NCBI GenBank assembly: GCA_023525975.1
Contig: CM042034.1
Location: 62,012,279 to 62,076,278, forward strand
Length of the DNA stretch: 64,000 nucleotides
Origin: Smallanthus sonchifolius
Taxonomy: Eukaryota; Streptophyta; Magnoliopsida; Asterales; Asteraceae
Reading direction: 5' to 3'
The notes beneath the pieces are model-generated. The model was not told the DNA's origin, ran no database searches, and worked only from the letters and a program-made list of their open reading frames with translations. The translations under genes and the position numbers were made by a program. Positions 44,569-55,670 of this stretch are shown in pieces. The number at the start of each line of letters is the position of its first letter. Within the stretch, counting starts at the first letter, position 1.

Positions 44569-44691
44569 TTGCGTACTTGCTAAGTGCGTAAAGACTTAAC
44601 TCCTGCGTACTTACTAAGTACGCAAGACTTAACTCTTGTGTACTTGTTAAGTACACAGGGTTTACCTCATGCGCACTTTTCAAGTACGCAG
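44569..44691 (-). repeat. Word array upstream of the internal TATA box (four units)
   Basis: Units start at 44569, 44602, 44635 and 44668, each 33 bp apart. Variants include GTGTACTTGTTAAGTACAC (perfect arms) and GCGCACTTTTCAAGTACGC. Confidence 0.92.
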
Positions 44692-46016
44692 AAACCCTTA
44701 TGTGCGCAAACTTTCAACTCAAATTATGAAGATTTCAAGTCAAATAATGAACAAGATAAACAACATTCAATCCAGAGGATTCAGAATCAATTCAGGAAGG
44801 TTAAATACAAATATTTTTGGTTTTTCTGATTAAGATTGAACTATACACAAACTTAAAACCTTTTTGATCTTTTCTAGATAGAAATATACACGTATTCACA
44901 CAAACTATTTTTGATCAAAGACACGAGCAGAGGATCATATCATGCTAACTTATAGCAAAAATGATACAATAAAAACACCAAAGAATATGGGATCATGTCA
45001 TGGATTACTATTTATTCATACGTAATAAGCACATAAACAAATAATTCAAGTTGACAATATTATAAGATTTGAAACTATAAGCATCTTTGTATCACGTTCT
45101 TGTGTGTTAAGGTATTGATTATAAGATATACAACGTGTACCCCACTGATATGCTACAGTAATATAAGTTGCACTTTCTCAAGGCATCCAAGATTTCCCCA
45201 ATAATTTTCTAAATTTTCAGAATGAAGCTACATGAAATAGCACAGGAAAAATCAAGCAGAATCCATAAGGATTATCAGGAATCATAAGATTCAGAATCGA
45301 GTGATTCATTTGTCTTGGTTTCATTTGATTTCTTCATTGAGTATCGGTATGATGATTCAGGATAACGAATATGGTGTTTGAGTATTAAGGTAAGGGAATC
45401 CAACTTTTATCTGGATTTGATTTCAATGAATCAGGAGTGATTCAAGGGTGAATACACGCTCCATGGTTGATGTAGAGACATATCTTGATTCAATCTCTCA
45501 TTGCATACTTGTGAGTATGGGCAGTGAGACGAACCGCATTAATTGTGCTAACGACATAACCCGAAACTGATCTCAGAAGAAAATTATTGCGAAAATCTAA
45601 CATCCTTTATCTGATAATGATCTTTTCTATTATTTTACGCACACACTCTAGCAAACATGGGTTCAAATCAAATTTGTAATTTAGATTTATTTTCCACACT
45701 ACTAGTGATTCAGAAACGCATACAGCCTATTGACAATTCAAATTACTTGTAAATAAGCAGATTAAAAACATAATAATTTAAACAATTAAGTAAGCATGAC
45801 GCAATCATTTCCCATATGAGCAGTCTATGGCGTTTAGATCATTTCTGATGTACTATCATTTCCTCTTTTCTCAAGTTAACTTTGAAATTTTCTCCATTTT
45901 CTATTTTGTTTTTGATTTTGTAAAATATTTTGAAAGTTAAAAGAACTATACAGAAAACTTAAAAGAAAATAAAATTTAACTTTCATGAATTGAATTGATT
46001 TAAGAAAAACAAGTTT

Positions 46017-46440
46017 TCACCCAGGATTGAACATTCCTATCAAGTTGACAAGATGCTCAAAACGGGATCGATCAAATGCCTTAGTGAAAAGGTCAGCAAG
46101 ATTGCCATCCGTGTGAACCTTTACAAGTTCAATTAAATGCTTTTCAGCACAATCACTGATGAAATGATGGCGAATTTCTATATGTTTAGTTTTGGAATGT
46201 TTCACCAGGTTATTTGTGATGGACATTGTGGCATTGTTGTCAATGAACATAGGAGTTCCAGTGAAGTTCAAGCCGTAGTCTCTCAATTGCTGCTGTATCC
46301 ATAATATTTGAGAACAACTGCTCGCCGCAGTAATGTATTCTGCTTCACAAGTTGAGACAGAAACCGTTGACTGCTTCTTACACTACCAAGAAACCAGTCT
46401 GTCTCCTAAGAATTGACATCCACCAGAAGTTGACTTTCTG
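46017..46440 (-). pseudogene. RNase H of Copia D
   Basis: Minus strand from AYTDSDYGGCNNDRKSTSGG (first catalytic Asp) through a stop (LVSW*CKKQ, about 46381), STCEAEYITAAS (catalytic Glu) and the C-terminal part KHIEIRHHFISD, DGNLADLFTKAFDRSRFEHL, to its natural stop at 46017. The later conserved catalytic Asp (IDNNATMSI) is present. Only the TAG-type break and the frame break near 46290-46380 disable it. Confidence 0.9.
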
Positions 46441-47630
46441 TCATTGTTACAACCGCCATAGTCTGAATCAGTGTAGGCTTTGAAGTCAAATGACTGCTGC
46501 TTAGAGTACCAAATACCCAATCGAGGTTTCCCTTTCAAGTATCTAAAAATTATCTTCATGGCTATCATATGTGACTCCTTCGGTTGTGACTGAAACCTTG
46601 AGCAAAAGCACACAGCAAACATTATATCGGGTCTTGAAGCTGTGAGATACATAAGTGATCCGATCATCCCACGGTACAATCTGTAATCGACATCCTTTCC
46701 ATATTTGTCAGAATGCAGACCATGATTGACTGGGATAGGTGTGCCATAAGTACTGCTATCATTCATCTTGTATTTTGAAAAGATGTCATGTACATACTTT
46801 GTTTGATGTAGATAAATGCCATCCTCTCTTTGACTGACTTGCAGACCTAGGAAGAACGACAATTCACCCATGTTACTCATTTCAAACTTGGACTTCATCA
46901 CCTGTTCGAATTCCCTACACATCCCTTCATTTGTAGATCCAAAAATAATGTCGTCGACGTAGACTTGTACAAGAATAATGTCACCTCCTGCTTTCCTAAT
47001 GAAGAGGGTTGAGTCAATCTGTCCACGTTCGAAACCATTAGACAATAGATGTTTAGATAATGTCTCATACCATGCCCGTGGTGCTTGATAAAGACTATAA
47101 AGTGCTTTGTCGAGCTTATACACTTTATTGATATTATGCGGATCTTCAAAGCGGGGAGGTTGAGTGACATAGACCTCTTCATGAACTTTTCCATATAGGA
47201 AAGCACTCTTCACATCAAGTTGATAGACCTTGAAGCCGACATATGTGGCAGAAGCCAAGAACAGTCGAATGGCCTCAATTCTAGCAACTAGGGCATATAC
47301 TTCCGTGTAATCCAAGCCCTCTTGTTGATAAAAACCCTGAACAACCAACCTTGCTTCTTTTTTCACCACAACATTATGACCATCCGTCTTGTATTTGAAC
47401 ACCCTTCCCACACGTGGTTGTACCCCCTTTGGCAAGTCAACCAAATCCCACACGTGCAACTTTTGTAATTGAGACAATTCATCTTGCATCGCCTCAATTC
47501 AGCAGTTGTCAGTGAGAGCCTCCTTCACATTCTTTGGCTCTAACTGGGACACGAATGCCGCATGCAGACATGTTTCCATGACACCAGTGTTAAGTATCTC
47601 CGAGTACAGATTGGTGTTCTCAGTAATGGT
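46441..47630 (-). pseudogene. Reverse transcriptase of Copia D
   Basis: Open on the minus strand from 47489 down into RNase H (368 codons). Blocks: [68 protein letters not shown] and the catalytic YVDDIIFGST (about 46938-46967). RT looks structurally complete. Upstream, 47490-47630 is the variable linker (with stops) from integrase. It is the best preserved domain of D. Confidence 0.92.
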
Positions 47631-49062
47631 TCAATGACGAGTTTGAACACCGGCATGAGGATCACCAATAATGTTGTCAATAGGATGATCCTTATGCACT
47701 CTCGCCTCTGATACATTCGGTTCCTGAATTTCTGAATCGAGGTTCGTGCTTAACTCCCCCATATCCTGTGTTCCAGAAAAAGAGGATTCAATGTTAAATG
47801 GATCTGCTGAAGCTTCATTTCCTACACTAGTTTTAGGATTAGCTTGAGCGTCATTTCCATCAACATAAACATCTTTAGTGTTATCACTGACATGAGTTCC
47901 AGATGCAGATACATCATTGGAATCTGGAGTTACAATTGGTACAGTAGCACGGGTTGAGAAACTGGAGTCATCACTGCCACCCAATAATTCATATACATTT
48001 GCGGCATCAACTACAGAAAAATCAGGAAGATTGAATGACTTGAATAGCGCATCATAATCAAAACCCCAAGCTGGACCAGTTGGTTCTGGTGGAATGCTGT
48101 GTTTACTACAAACCACTTCAAACCATTCCTCAATAGTACAAGTTCCTACGTTGTACACTCTCTTGCAAGGTGAGTTGGAAACATATCCTAAGAAGATGCC
48201 TTCCACCGCTTTTGCATGAAACTTAGACTTGCAGTCTTTGTATTGTAGCAACAAGGAACAGGGACTACCAAAAGGAACTAGGTAATCAAGATTGGGAGTT
48301 CGATTGTTGATCAACTCGTAACAATTCTTGTTGTGCCTCTTCACAACCAGAACTCTGTTCAAGACGTGACAAGCTGTATTAACTGCTTCTGCCCAGAAAG
48401 TGACAGGAAGCATTGCATCCGACAACATAGTCCTTGCAGTCTCAATCAATGTTCTGTTCTTCCATTCTGCAACTCCATTCTGCTGAGGTGTGTACGGGGC
48501 GCTAAATTCGTGACGGATCCCTTTCTTGAGAAAAAAAATCTCCATCAAATTATTCTTGAATTCAGTTCCGTTGTCACTCCTTATCAGCAGTCTCGTCCTT
48601 TGTACCTAAAAAATGCACCCAAGAAAAACATGAGAAATCATCAGTTACAACCAAACAGAATGACCTACCTACAATACTCCTGATACTTATGGGGCCAAAC
48701 AGATCCATGTGTAATAGCTCCAAAGGGGTATCGATGGAGTTTTGGAGCTTGGGCTTGTGAGACTTCCGTTGCTGTTTGCCCTTTTTACACGGCATACAGT
48801 CATCTGCAACGGTAAATCTCAGCTTAGGAACACCGGTTACTAAGCCGTTTCGGACCAGATGATTCATTTTACGATAAGAAATATATCCGAGTTTCCTATG
48901 CCACAAGATAGAGTCAAGTTCTGTCGCTTTGGTAAGCAAACAAGTAGCAACTGATGAGGTGGTTGTTGCCACGCTCATATCAATCTGATAGGTGTGGTTT
49001 GTCCTTGGCGCTCTCATCAGAATCCAGTCTTCAGGAACTTTAAAACCAGGCTTGAGAATCAA
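47631..49062 (-). pseudogene. Integrase of Copia D
   Basis: Minus strand. 48574-49062: GAG-preintegrase zinc region (LWHRKLGYISYRKMNHL, CMPCKKGKQ) and the first catalytic Asp (LELLHMDLFGPIS). At about 48570 roughly 25-30 codons are missing and the frame changes, so the second Asp (SDNGTEFKNN) sits too close to the first. 47631-48548: the Glu region (YTPQQNGVAEWKNRTLIE, where AERKN is usual), CHVLNRVLVVKRHNK and the C-terminal Ser/Asp-rich tail. Inactive by the deletion. Confidence 0.9.
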
Positions 49063-49071
49063 GCATTCATT

Positions 49072-49353
49072 CTAATCAAACATCGCCGAGTACTCCTTGT
49101 CGCACATTTGGGAGACACTCAGCAGGTTATGCTTCAGCTGCTCGCAAAAGTTGACATTGTCAAAGCTGACACAACCATTTGATACCACACCTTGACACGT
49201 GATACTGCCGCCTTTCTCTCCAGCAAAGGCCACATAGCCGCCTCTGAATGGTTTCACATCTTGAAGCAAGGCCATGTTTCCTGTCATGTGCCAGGAGCAT
49301 CCACTATCTACATACCAGCGGTTAGAGATAGTACCCTTCGAATGTCCCTGCAC
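49072..49353 (-). pseudogene. Protease of Copia D
   Basis: Minus strand: NRWYVDSGCSWHMTGNMALL contains the Copia protease active site Asp-Ser-Gly, intact. GGYVAFAGEKGG and FCEQLKHNLLSVSQMCDKEY follow, the usual C-terminal blocks. A stop at 49071 separates it from integrase. Confidence 0.9.
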
Positions 49354-49460
49354 AAGTCACAAAAAGAATTAGTTAGATTTGGAGACCCAAGCCATAGTGG
49401 TCTTGGGTCATCCGTCTTTTTCAAAATAAACAACCTCTTTTAACTCACAGTCATGACTAT

Positions 49461-50580
49461 TCAAAATGGATGAAAATCTTTAAAAGAATTAGGACTAAGA
49501 GACTGGGAATTTTTAGATTTGATAGTCCAGGACCTCCTATGTTTCTTAACTGGAACAGTAAACTTATGTTCAACAACAGCAGGTGAACTAGTGGAAGCTT
49601 CTCCTGATTGAACTCCAATCAGTTGTTCTAGCTTTCTCAACCACTTATTCCTTCTCCTCCTCTGTGGCTTAGAGAACCACAGATTTCTCACCAGTACGTG
49701 TACTACCAGGGGTAGATACACAAGGTACAGCAGGTTGCTTTTCCTTTCTTGAAACAGATGGTTTAGCTTCAGATTTGATCTTTGGCTTTACCATCGGTTT
49801 AACTGGTGGTTTCACCACATTTGCTTTTGGACTTTTGGAATGGTTCACTGGTGGTGACTTAGGGATGACAGCCAGTTGTGAAACAATAGACTGTTTCCCT
49901 TGGTTCTTAGAAGGACAGTTCACAAAGATGTGACCTACCGTACCACAGTGAAAGCAAGTCCTCTTGTCTATGTAAGTCCTCCTGTAAGGCTCATTGGATC
50001 TGGCATTAGATGACTCTGCATTATGAGCAGGAGGAGTTGATTTATGAACACGAGTTTGACCAGATACAGATTGGTTTTTGGGAGTATAGTATTTTTGTAA
50101 ATTTTCTTTATAACCAAGCCCATAGTGAGCTGAAAAGGCTTCTTTATTAACTTGATTAAGATTTTTATACCCCCCATAAAGCATTACCTTTAATTTATCA
50201 TTTGATTCAATGATATCAGGTTCAGTTAAAATACAATTGTCACTATTAGTGATAATGTTTTTCTTGACTTTCTGTTCAGATAACAACTCCTCAGATACTA
50301 CTCCTTTAGGGCAAGTGTTAACCGACCCATCATCAGAAACAGTAAAGAACTCCACATTAGATGTGGAGTTAGCCTTACTTGAGGAATCATCCTTGTTAGA
50401 GGAATCATCCTTACCTGAGGACTCATCAAGACACGTTAGATCAATGTCTACTAAGCCGTTGACAAATTTCCCGCTAACTGGTGGAGGAATGGCATTAGTA
50501 CCCAACCCTAACCCATTCATTTGTCTCACTACAGATTCGTAGTGTTCCACCACAAAACGAGAGTTTTTCAACTTCTCATT
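49461..50580 (-). pseudogene. gag C-terminal region with zinc knuckle, Copia D
   Basis: Minus strand 49669-50571: low-complexity Ser/Asp segment, then CCHC knuckle CFHCGTVGHIFVNC (about 49911-49952) and Lys/Pro-rich tail (VKPPVKPMVKPKIK). A frameshift near 49700 leads into RRRRNKWLRKLEQLIG. In SIRE elements gag is unusually long with two knuckles, which fits. Confidence 0.88.
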
Positions 50581-50583
50581 AGT

Positions 50584-51024
50584 TCATTTCAACTGCAAGA
50601 TCTCATTTTGAAGCTTGTTGATCTCATTGTTCCTTTTCTCTAACCCCTTATATGCAATATCCAAGTGAAGCTGTTGATCGCTAATTTTTAGTGAATAATC
50701 ACGTTTTTCCTTTTTCAACGTTTCAATTGAATCTTTAAATCGTTTTTCGTTTTCTTTGTAACTTAACGCTGCAATACGAAGGGGTTCGACCTTGTCTTGA
50801 AGCTTAGAATTTTCAATTTTTAAGCCTAGACATTTGGAACAAGAAAGAACAGAAAAAGGATTAGAATCTACCTCATTCGATGAACTTGTTGCCTCTCCAA
50901 TAGCCATGAGTGCAACAGCAGTAGTAGATTCTTCTAGGTCAGCCACAAAAGCTTCCTTTTCTTTGGCTTCTTTTTCCTTAGCTTCCTTTTTCTCAGCTTC
51001 CATTATCTCCATGATCTCAGCCAT
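50584..51024 (-). pseudogene. gag coiled-coil region of Copia D
   Basis: Minus strand, 146 codons: EAEKKEAKEKEAKEKEAF then a long helical region (LKIENSKLQDKVEPLRIA, DSIETLKKEKRDYSL, LHLDIAYKGLEKRNNEI) with heptad character. The same region exists in J (HLDIAYVEIEKRNEI, about 61570). Probably mediates gag-gag contacts. Confidence 0.85.
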
Positions 51025-52421
51025 GAGACCAAACTGAGTTTGTGCAATGATTGCATCCTTCGGATGAACACCCCAATCAAAGCTACCAGTGCATTGGACG
51101 TTCCACTTTGGCTTTGATTGTGGTTGTTTGAGTTGTTGTAGCTATGACTGTTTCCTTGGCTAGGTCTAGTGAAACCCAAAGCCGGTGCTCTGTCTTTTTG
51201 ACATTCACGAGCAAAGTGTTCATAGTTCAGACACTTGTAGCACTTGGCCTTGGATTTGTCAAAACCAACCTTGGCATTAGAGTGCCCACCAATGAACTTT
51301 CTTCCTGTTCTATTCAGGAAACGCTTGGCTCTCCTCAAGATCATGGCCATATTCCACTGAATGTCCATGTCCTCCATATCATCTGGATCCACCTGATTGA
51401 AGTCTTCTTCTATTATTTCAGGATCCGTTAGCATGCCGCCAATGAAGTTCTCATAGGAAAACATGCATGAAGATAATAAAGCCACATGATCTTTAGCTAT
51501 CTTGGCTATCGCTGATTGGTTAGCTGAAGATGTGGGTGAAGGATTTCTTGAGGGATTCTGGTGATGAGATCCAGAACCAGAACCAGATGCTGCATAGCAT
51601 GCATGACCACCACAACCTTTTACAGTTTCTTCCTCATGAGAGTTTCCAGAGAAAAGGGCAATTCCAGAGCCCGATGACTTGGTTGTAGAAGACGTCCCAT
51701 GATACATTGAAGGGTCTTGTATCTAAGGTCTTCCTGAGCTCTCCTTTCTTTTTAGGTTCATGTCATGAGCTTGAACCTTTCCAATTTCCTCATCAATTGT
51801 CATCTCATAGAACTTAGGATTCTCTCTCATTAGGGTTGTATAGATCTCAAACTTGGGAGGCAAAGCATCCATAAACTTTTCCACTAATTCTTCATCAGGA
51901 TACTTCAGCTCAAAAGCTTTCAACTCCGTCTGCAGATGATAGAATCTAGAGATGAGCTCGTCTATAGATTCGTTCTCTAGAAATCTGAAGCAGTCATACT
52001 GCTTCCTAAGAAGATCCCTTTTACTTTTCTTGATGTCACTATTTCCCTCGAATCTTTTCTGTAACACCTTCCAAAGATCCTTGGAATTATCATATCCTCT
52101 GAAACTGTGGAACAACTCCCGAGTCAATGCCATAGTGATAGAACCGTGAGCCTTCTTCTCTCGATCATAAGCTTTCTTTTCTTCTTCATCGAGTTTAGAG
52201 ATAGGCTTAGGCAGTTCATCGTCAAGATAAATGTGTGTGGGATGCTTATAGCCCTCTAGAATTGGAATCCATAACGAAGAATCGGTATAAGAAATGTAGT
52301 GCTCAAAGCGTGCTTTCTAGTTAGAATAATCATTTACATTTAGCAACTTGGACGGTTTCTAAGGGGTTCCGATCTCGTTGTCATAGTTTAAAAGGTTTCC
52401 TAGGTTCTGAAGATTTGACAT
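51003..52421 (-). pseudogene. gag N-terminal and capsid region of Copia D
   Basis: Starts MSNLQNLGN at 52421. Capsid (UBN2-type) part at 51723-52300: YISYTDSSLWIPILEGYKHPT, MALTRELFHSFRGYDNSKDLW, DELISRFYHLQTELKAFELK. Then SYENFIGGMLTDPEIIEEDF, FLNRTGRKFIGG and the first CCHC knuckle CYKCLNYEHFAREC (51202-51243). Stops near 52362, 52320 and 51723. Closely comparable to J, which shares SYENFIGG and TGRKYIG. Confidence 0.9.
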
Positions 52422-52460
52422 GGTGAACACTTAGTCAAATTTCAAAAAAGTCAGAAATGG

Positions 52461-52571
52461 TCTTGCGTAGTTAGGATTTACTCTTGCGTACTTAGTAAGT
52501 ACGCAGGAGATAACTTAAGTATACAGTACGCAGCAAGACTAAACTTTTTGCTAGATATGGTAAGTACGCAG
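52461..52571 (-). repeat. Word array in the gag leader of Copia D
   Basis: One full unit, TGCGTACTTAGTAAGTACGCA (52484-52504), plus three decayed ones (52463-52472, 52511-52533, 52554-52571), 40-150 bp upstream of the gag ATG. Confidence 0.8.
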
Positions 52572-52881
52572 AACACATTTTCACCAACTCTCACCAAACT
52601 CTTTCGGTCACTGGAATCTCACCGGAGTTGGCAAAAATCGGACAGATGAACAAACAAAATGAGCCAAAGGGTCAGAAACAAGTTTCTAACCAACCTTTGC
52701 TGCTCAAAACACTCAAATACACAACAAAAGTTGGATTTTGAGTGATTTTTGCTTCTAAAATAGTGCTCAAGAGCTACCCCTATTTTATCACAAAAATCAA
52801 CAAAAACACACACTTTTGCTTGTAAAATCTCTGTAGAAAAACACTCTAAACACACTCATAACACTCGAAATCAAGAGCAAT

Positions 52882-52893
52882 GCTCTGATACCA
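52882..52893 (-). other. Primer binding site of Copia D
   Basis: Minus strand TGGTATCAGAGC two bases after the 5' LTR end, a perfect initiator tRNA-Met PBS. Confidence 0.95.
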
Positions 52894-53177
52894 CTTGTAG
52901 GTCCCGGGATCCTCGTCGCGCAGCGGATTTACACGGACCTGTTCTGTGATTTGTGTGGGAACCAAGATACGAGACAGAGAAAACATGAACAAAGACAATA
53001 GATAATGAAACAACACGTAATCCATAACATAGAAGTCATCCCGTATTACAGAGTACATACCGAAGGAGCACACATCTCTCATCTAAGCTCACGGTCCAGG
53101 GGTCGGGAGAGCTCTTCCCGACCCGGACACCTCTCAACCTAGTTCCAGAGTTCCACCTACAAATGAAGACAGGTCTT

Positions 53178-53187
53178 CTATTTATAG
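53178..53187 (-). promoter_or_regulatory. TATA box of Copia D 5' LTR
   Basis: Minus strand CCCCTATAAATAGAAG, 16 nt downstream of the nearest word unit. The same arrangement is in the 3' LTR (41176-41185). Confidence 0.75.
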
Positions 53188-53203
53188 GGGAAGGAACATT
53201 ACC

Positions 53204-53390
53204 TGCGTACTTGACAAGTATGCAAGGCAAAAGCCTTACGTACTTACTAAGTAAGCATGGTTTGGTCATGCGTACTTGACAAGTACGCAAGGCAAAAGCC
53301 TTGTGTACTTACTAAGTACGCAGGACCAAACTGGTGTGCAGGCTAAGTACTCAGAAACACTCCCCTGCGTACTAGCCACGCACACCGATA
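53204..53390 (-). repeat. Word array in the 5' LTR of D
   Basis: Same four units plus two decayed ones as in the 3' LTR, occupying the U3 between LTR start and TATA box. Confidence 0.92.
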
Positions 53391-54438
53391 CATAGAATTT
53401 AATCTATAGTTACTAAACATGCTTCTACAATATATTATTTGTCATTCATCATGAAACGTACTTATCCTAATTTAGAAATCCGTAATCACGTAAACACATT
53501 CGTTTACTCTTTGATCTTTAGAATGTTTAAGACGTTCTAATCTTCCGTGTGTCGTTACAAATCCCAATGAGTCCCTAATTGTTGTTTATAATTCTAGGGC
53601 ATACGTAAGCCATTGCAAACTAACACTTGTGTATCAAATCTCATACTTGTGTGATACTACCTCCTACGCAAATCAGGTGAGTTTCAAGAGCCCTTTTTAC
53701 TGTTTTAACTCGGGGGAGAAAACATGTCACGACAACTTTGTATTACTGTATTCATATGTTATCAATGTTAAAGCTAAGCGTAATACGCTATCACTGAAAT
53801 TCCTCAACATACATCGAACCGTTAATATGGATCTTAGCGAGGTAATATTTAGTAGTACTACCGGGTTTGACAAATCCCATCCTCGTTAGTCGCGCTAACT
53901 CGATTGGAGGTCGAACGGGTGAAATGTTAGCCTACTCACATCGCCAGAGTTGATAGACTTGGTAGGAGGCAATTAAACTTAAATAGTTAGCTTCGGTTGC
54001 GAGCGCTTTAGTAAGTCATGAAACGTAGGTTAGCTACCTATAGATGCATATTGAATGTATAATAATCTGGTAAACGTTTATTTATATATTAAACCTGTGA
54101 ACTCACCAACCTCGTGTTGACATCTTTTCTTACATGTTTTCTTAGGTCGCTAAGTTAAGGCACAGGTGCACAACTAGAACATGCATAGAGTCCTAAATTT
54201 AATTTCTTGTTTAATAAGACTTTGGACTTTTTTTATTTATGTTTTGGACTGGACTTTTGAGCGTGTTTGTTTTGCACATTTACTTTCATTTATCGCTTCT
54301 GCATTTACTCTGAATGTTATGATATTTTCATTTGAGTCCCATATAGAGTCGTTCAATGTAACTAATGACTGAGATCGTGGTTTGTCACTTCCCAAATGAT
54401 AAAACTCCGTTAGTGTAATTTGGGGGTGTGACAAATTC

Positions 54439-54763
54439 ATATAAATTCGATCATTATTCTTGAAATCAAACCTCCGTACACCTTAATCTAGCATCTCTGA
54501 AACTTTAGCACACACCAATTCGGTCGAAATCGAAGTTGTAATCATCGGAGACTAACCCACATTAGTCAGGACTGTGTTCTAACCGATCTCCATCAATCCG
54601 ACATCGAATCGGGTATTTGATCACATCTTTAGACTCGTTTTCATCTCTAATATGAAAGCCCTAACATAATCAGGGCTTACATTTTTGAATTTAACAAAAT
54701 TGGATTCTAGGGTTCATACCCATTCGGGTTTAATCAAACCATAACCTAAACAGAATCTTAATC
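54439..54763 (+). repeat. LTR of Gypsy F, continuation
   Basis: Continues 32822-33198 once E is removed. It resembles E's LTR near 33770-34030 (TTTGATCACA, TCTAGGGTTCATAC). It stops at about 54763, where gag codons begin without an LTR end, PBS or leader. Confidence 0.65.
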
Positions 54764-55150
54764 CAACAGCAGCAGCATAGGTTTGAGCCTATTAAATACT
54801 TTCAACCAGCCGACCTCTTCAGGTCAGAATCAGAGTGGTTATGCGGGGAAATACCCAAAGTCCAACAAGTGTGGGTATCACCATAACGGTACTTGCGATA
54901 GGCAGCGTCGCCAGTGGTGTGGCAAGTTGGGCCACGCTGTGAAAGATTGTAGGGGTGAACTTCAATCCAAACAACCATTCCAACAACAAGGGTCTACCCA
55001 AGGTTGCTATGAGTGTGGCAAGGAAGGACATTTCAAGAAATATTGTCCTCAATTAAAGAAGAATGGGAATGGTAACGGCAACAGTAATATTTAGGGCAAC
55101 AACGGTAACAACAATGGTAACAACGGGAACGGTGCATAGGGACGAGCCTT
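54764..55150 (+). pseudogene. gag zinc-knuckle region of Gypsy F
   Basis: Starts in mid-gag (FNQPTSSGQNQSGYAGKYP). Knuckles: the first (QWCGKLGHAVKDC, about 54914-54952) has lost its leading Cys, the second CYECGKEGHFKKYC (about 55002-55043) is complete. Asn/Gly-rich spacer with stops at about 55092 and 55137. Same family as E. Confidence 0.85.
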
Positions 55151-55151
55151 C

Positions 55152-55670
55152 GTGATTGGCTCTGGAGAAGCAAGATATGATCATAACATAGTTACCGGTA
55201 AGTTCCTTCTGAACGACTATTTTGCTTCTGTCCTTTTTGATACTTGTTCTGATTGGAGTTTCATTTCTAAAACCCTTAGTAATTTGTTAAAAGAAACTCT
55301 GACTCTATTAGAAGCTAAGTATACTATTGATATAGTAGACGGTCAGACATTCGAAGTGACTTACATTCTTAAAGGATGTAAACTCGGATTGACCGGTCAT
55401 ATGCTTGACATTGACCTCATGCTAGTCACACTTGGCAGCTTTGACATAATAGTTGGCATGGATTGGTTATCTAAAAACCAAGCCAAAATCATATGTAATG
55501 ACAAAACGGTTCGTCTTCCTCTCCCTAGTGGAGAAATCCATTATGTCCAAGGCGAAAAGAGTGGTACAATCGTAGGCATCATATCCTTCATGAAAGCGCA
55601 TAAGTGCTTGCGAAAAGGTCATACTGCTATTCTAGCTCTTGTTGCTGAGTAACCATCTGTAGAGAAGAAG
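55152..55670 (+). pseudogene. Protease of Gypsy F
   Basis: Open for 166 codons. The active site reads LFDTCSDWSFIS, so the catalytic Gly of DTG is Cys and the Arg is Trp; likely inactive. SFDIIVGMDWLSKNQAK is normal. TAG/TAA at 55650 ends it (LVAE*PS). Confidence 0.88.

Larger units (their letters stand above)
43797..46016 (-). other. Pol-env spacer of Copia D with internal promoter-like module
   Basis: 2.2 kb between RNase H and the env-like ORF. No conserved coding. On the minus strand it holds, in order, a four-unit word array (44569-44691), a TATA box (44543-44552), about 500 bp of leader-like AT-rich sequence, a three-unit array (43926-44016), and the env-like ATG (43796). Confidence 0.6.
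40894..53429 (-). mobile_element. Complete Ty1/Copia SIRE-type element D (12.5 kb, minus)
   Basis: Two 534-bp LTRs (40894-41427 and 52896-53429), with ends TGTAGAAGCATG and GGGACCTACA on the minus strand. The PBS (52882-52893) and a PPT (41428-41442) are in place. Flanks GTATA (40889-40893) and ATATA (53430-53434) form a TSD with one change. Minus-strand order is gag, protease, integrase, RT, RNase H, then a long 3' region with an env-like ORF, the layout of SIRE/Maximus. All genes have stops or frameshifts. Confidence 0.95.
52896..53429 (-). repeat. 5' LTR of Copia D
   Basis: 534 bp, aligned end to end with 40894-41427. Minus-strand order: word array, TATA box, R/U5 with CTAGGTTGAGAGGTGTC, PBS. 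Confidence 0.95.
33199..54433 (+). mobile_element. Gypsy E (deleted pol), with Copia D in its 3' LTR
   Basis: LTRs 33199-35918 and 39256-40893 plus 53435-54433, start TGTGACAACC and end GGGGGTGTGACA. The perfect 5-bp TSD AATTC lies at 33194-33198 and 54434-54438. The internal part (35919-39255) has gag, protease and a chromodomain-like tail, but RT, RNase H and integrase are gone. Without D, E is about 8.7 kb. Confidence 0.93.
39256..54433 (+). repeat. 3' LTR of Gypsy E, split by Copia D
   Basis: Left piece 39256-40893, right piece 53435-54433, together about 2.64 kb and matching 33199-35918. The split falls inside a TA-rich tract (compare 34930-34945 in the 5' LTR). Confidence 0.92.
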
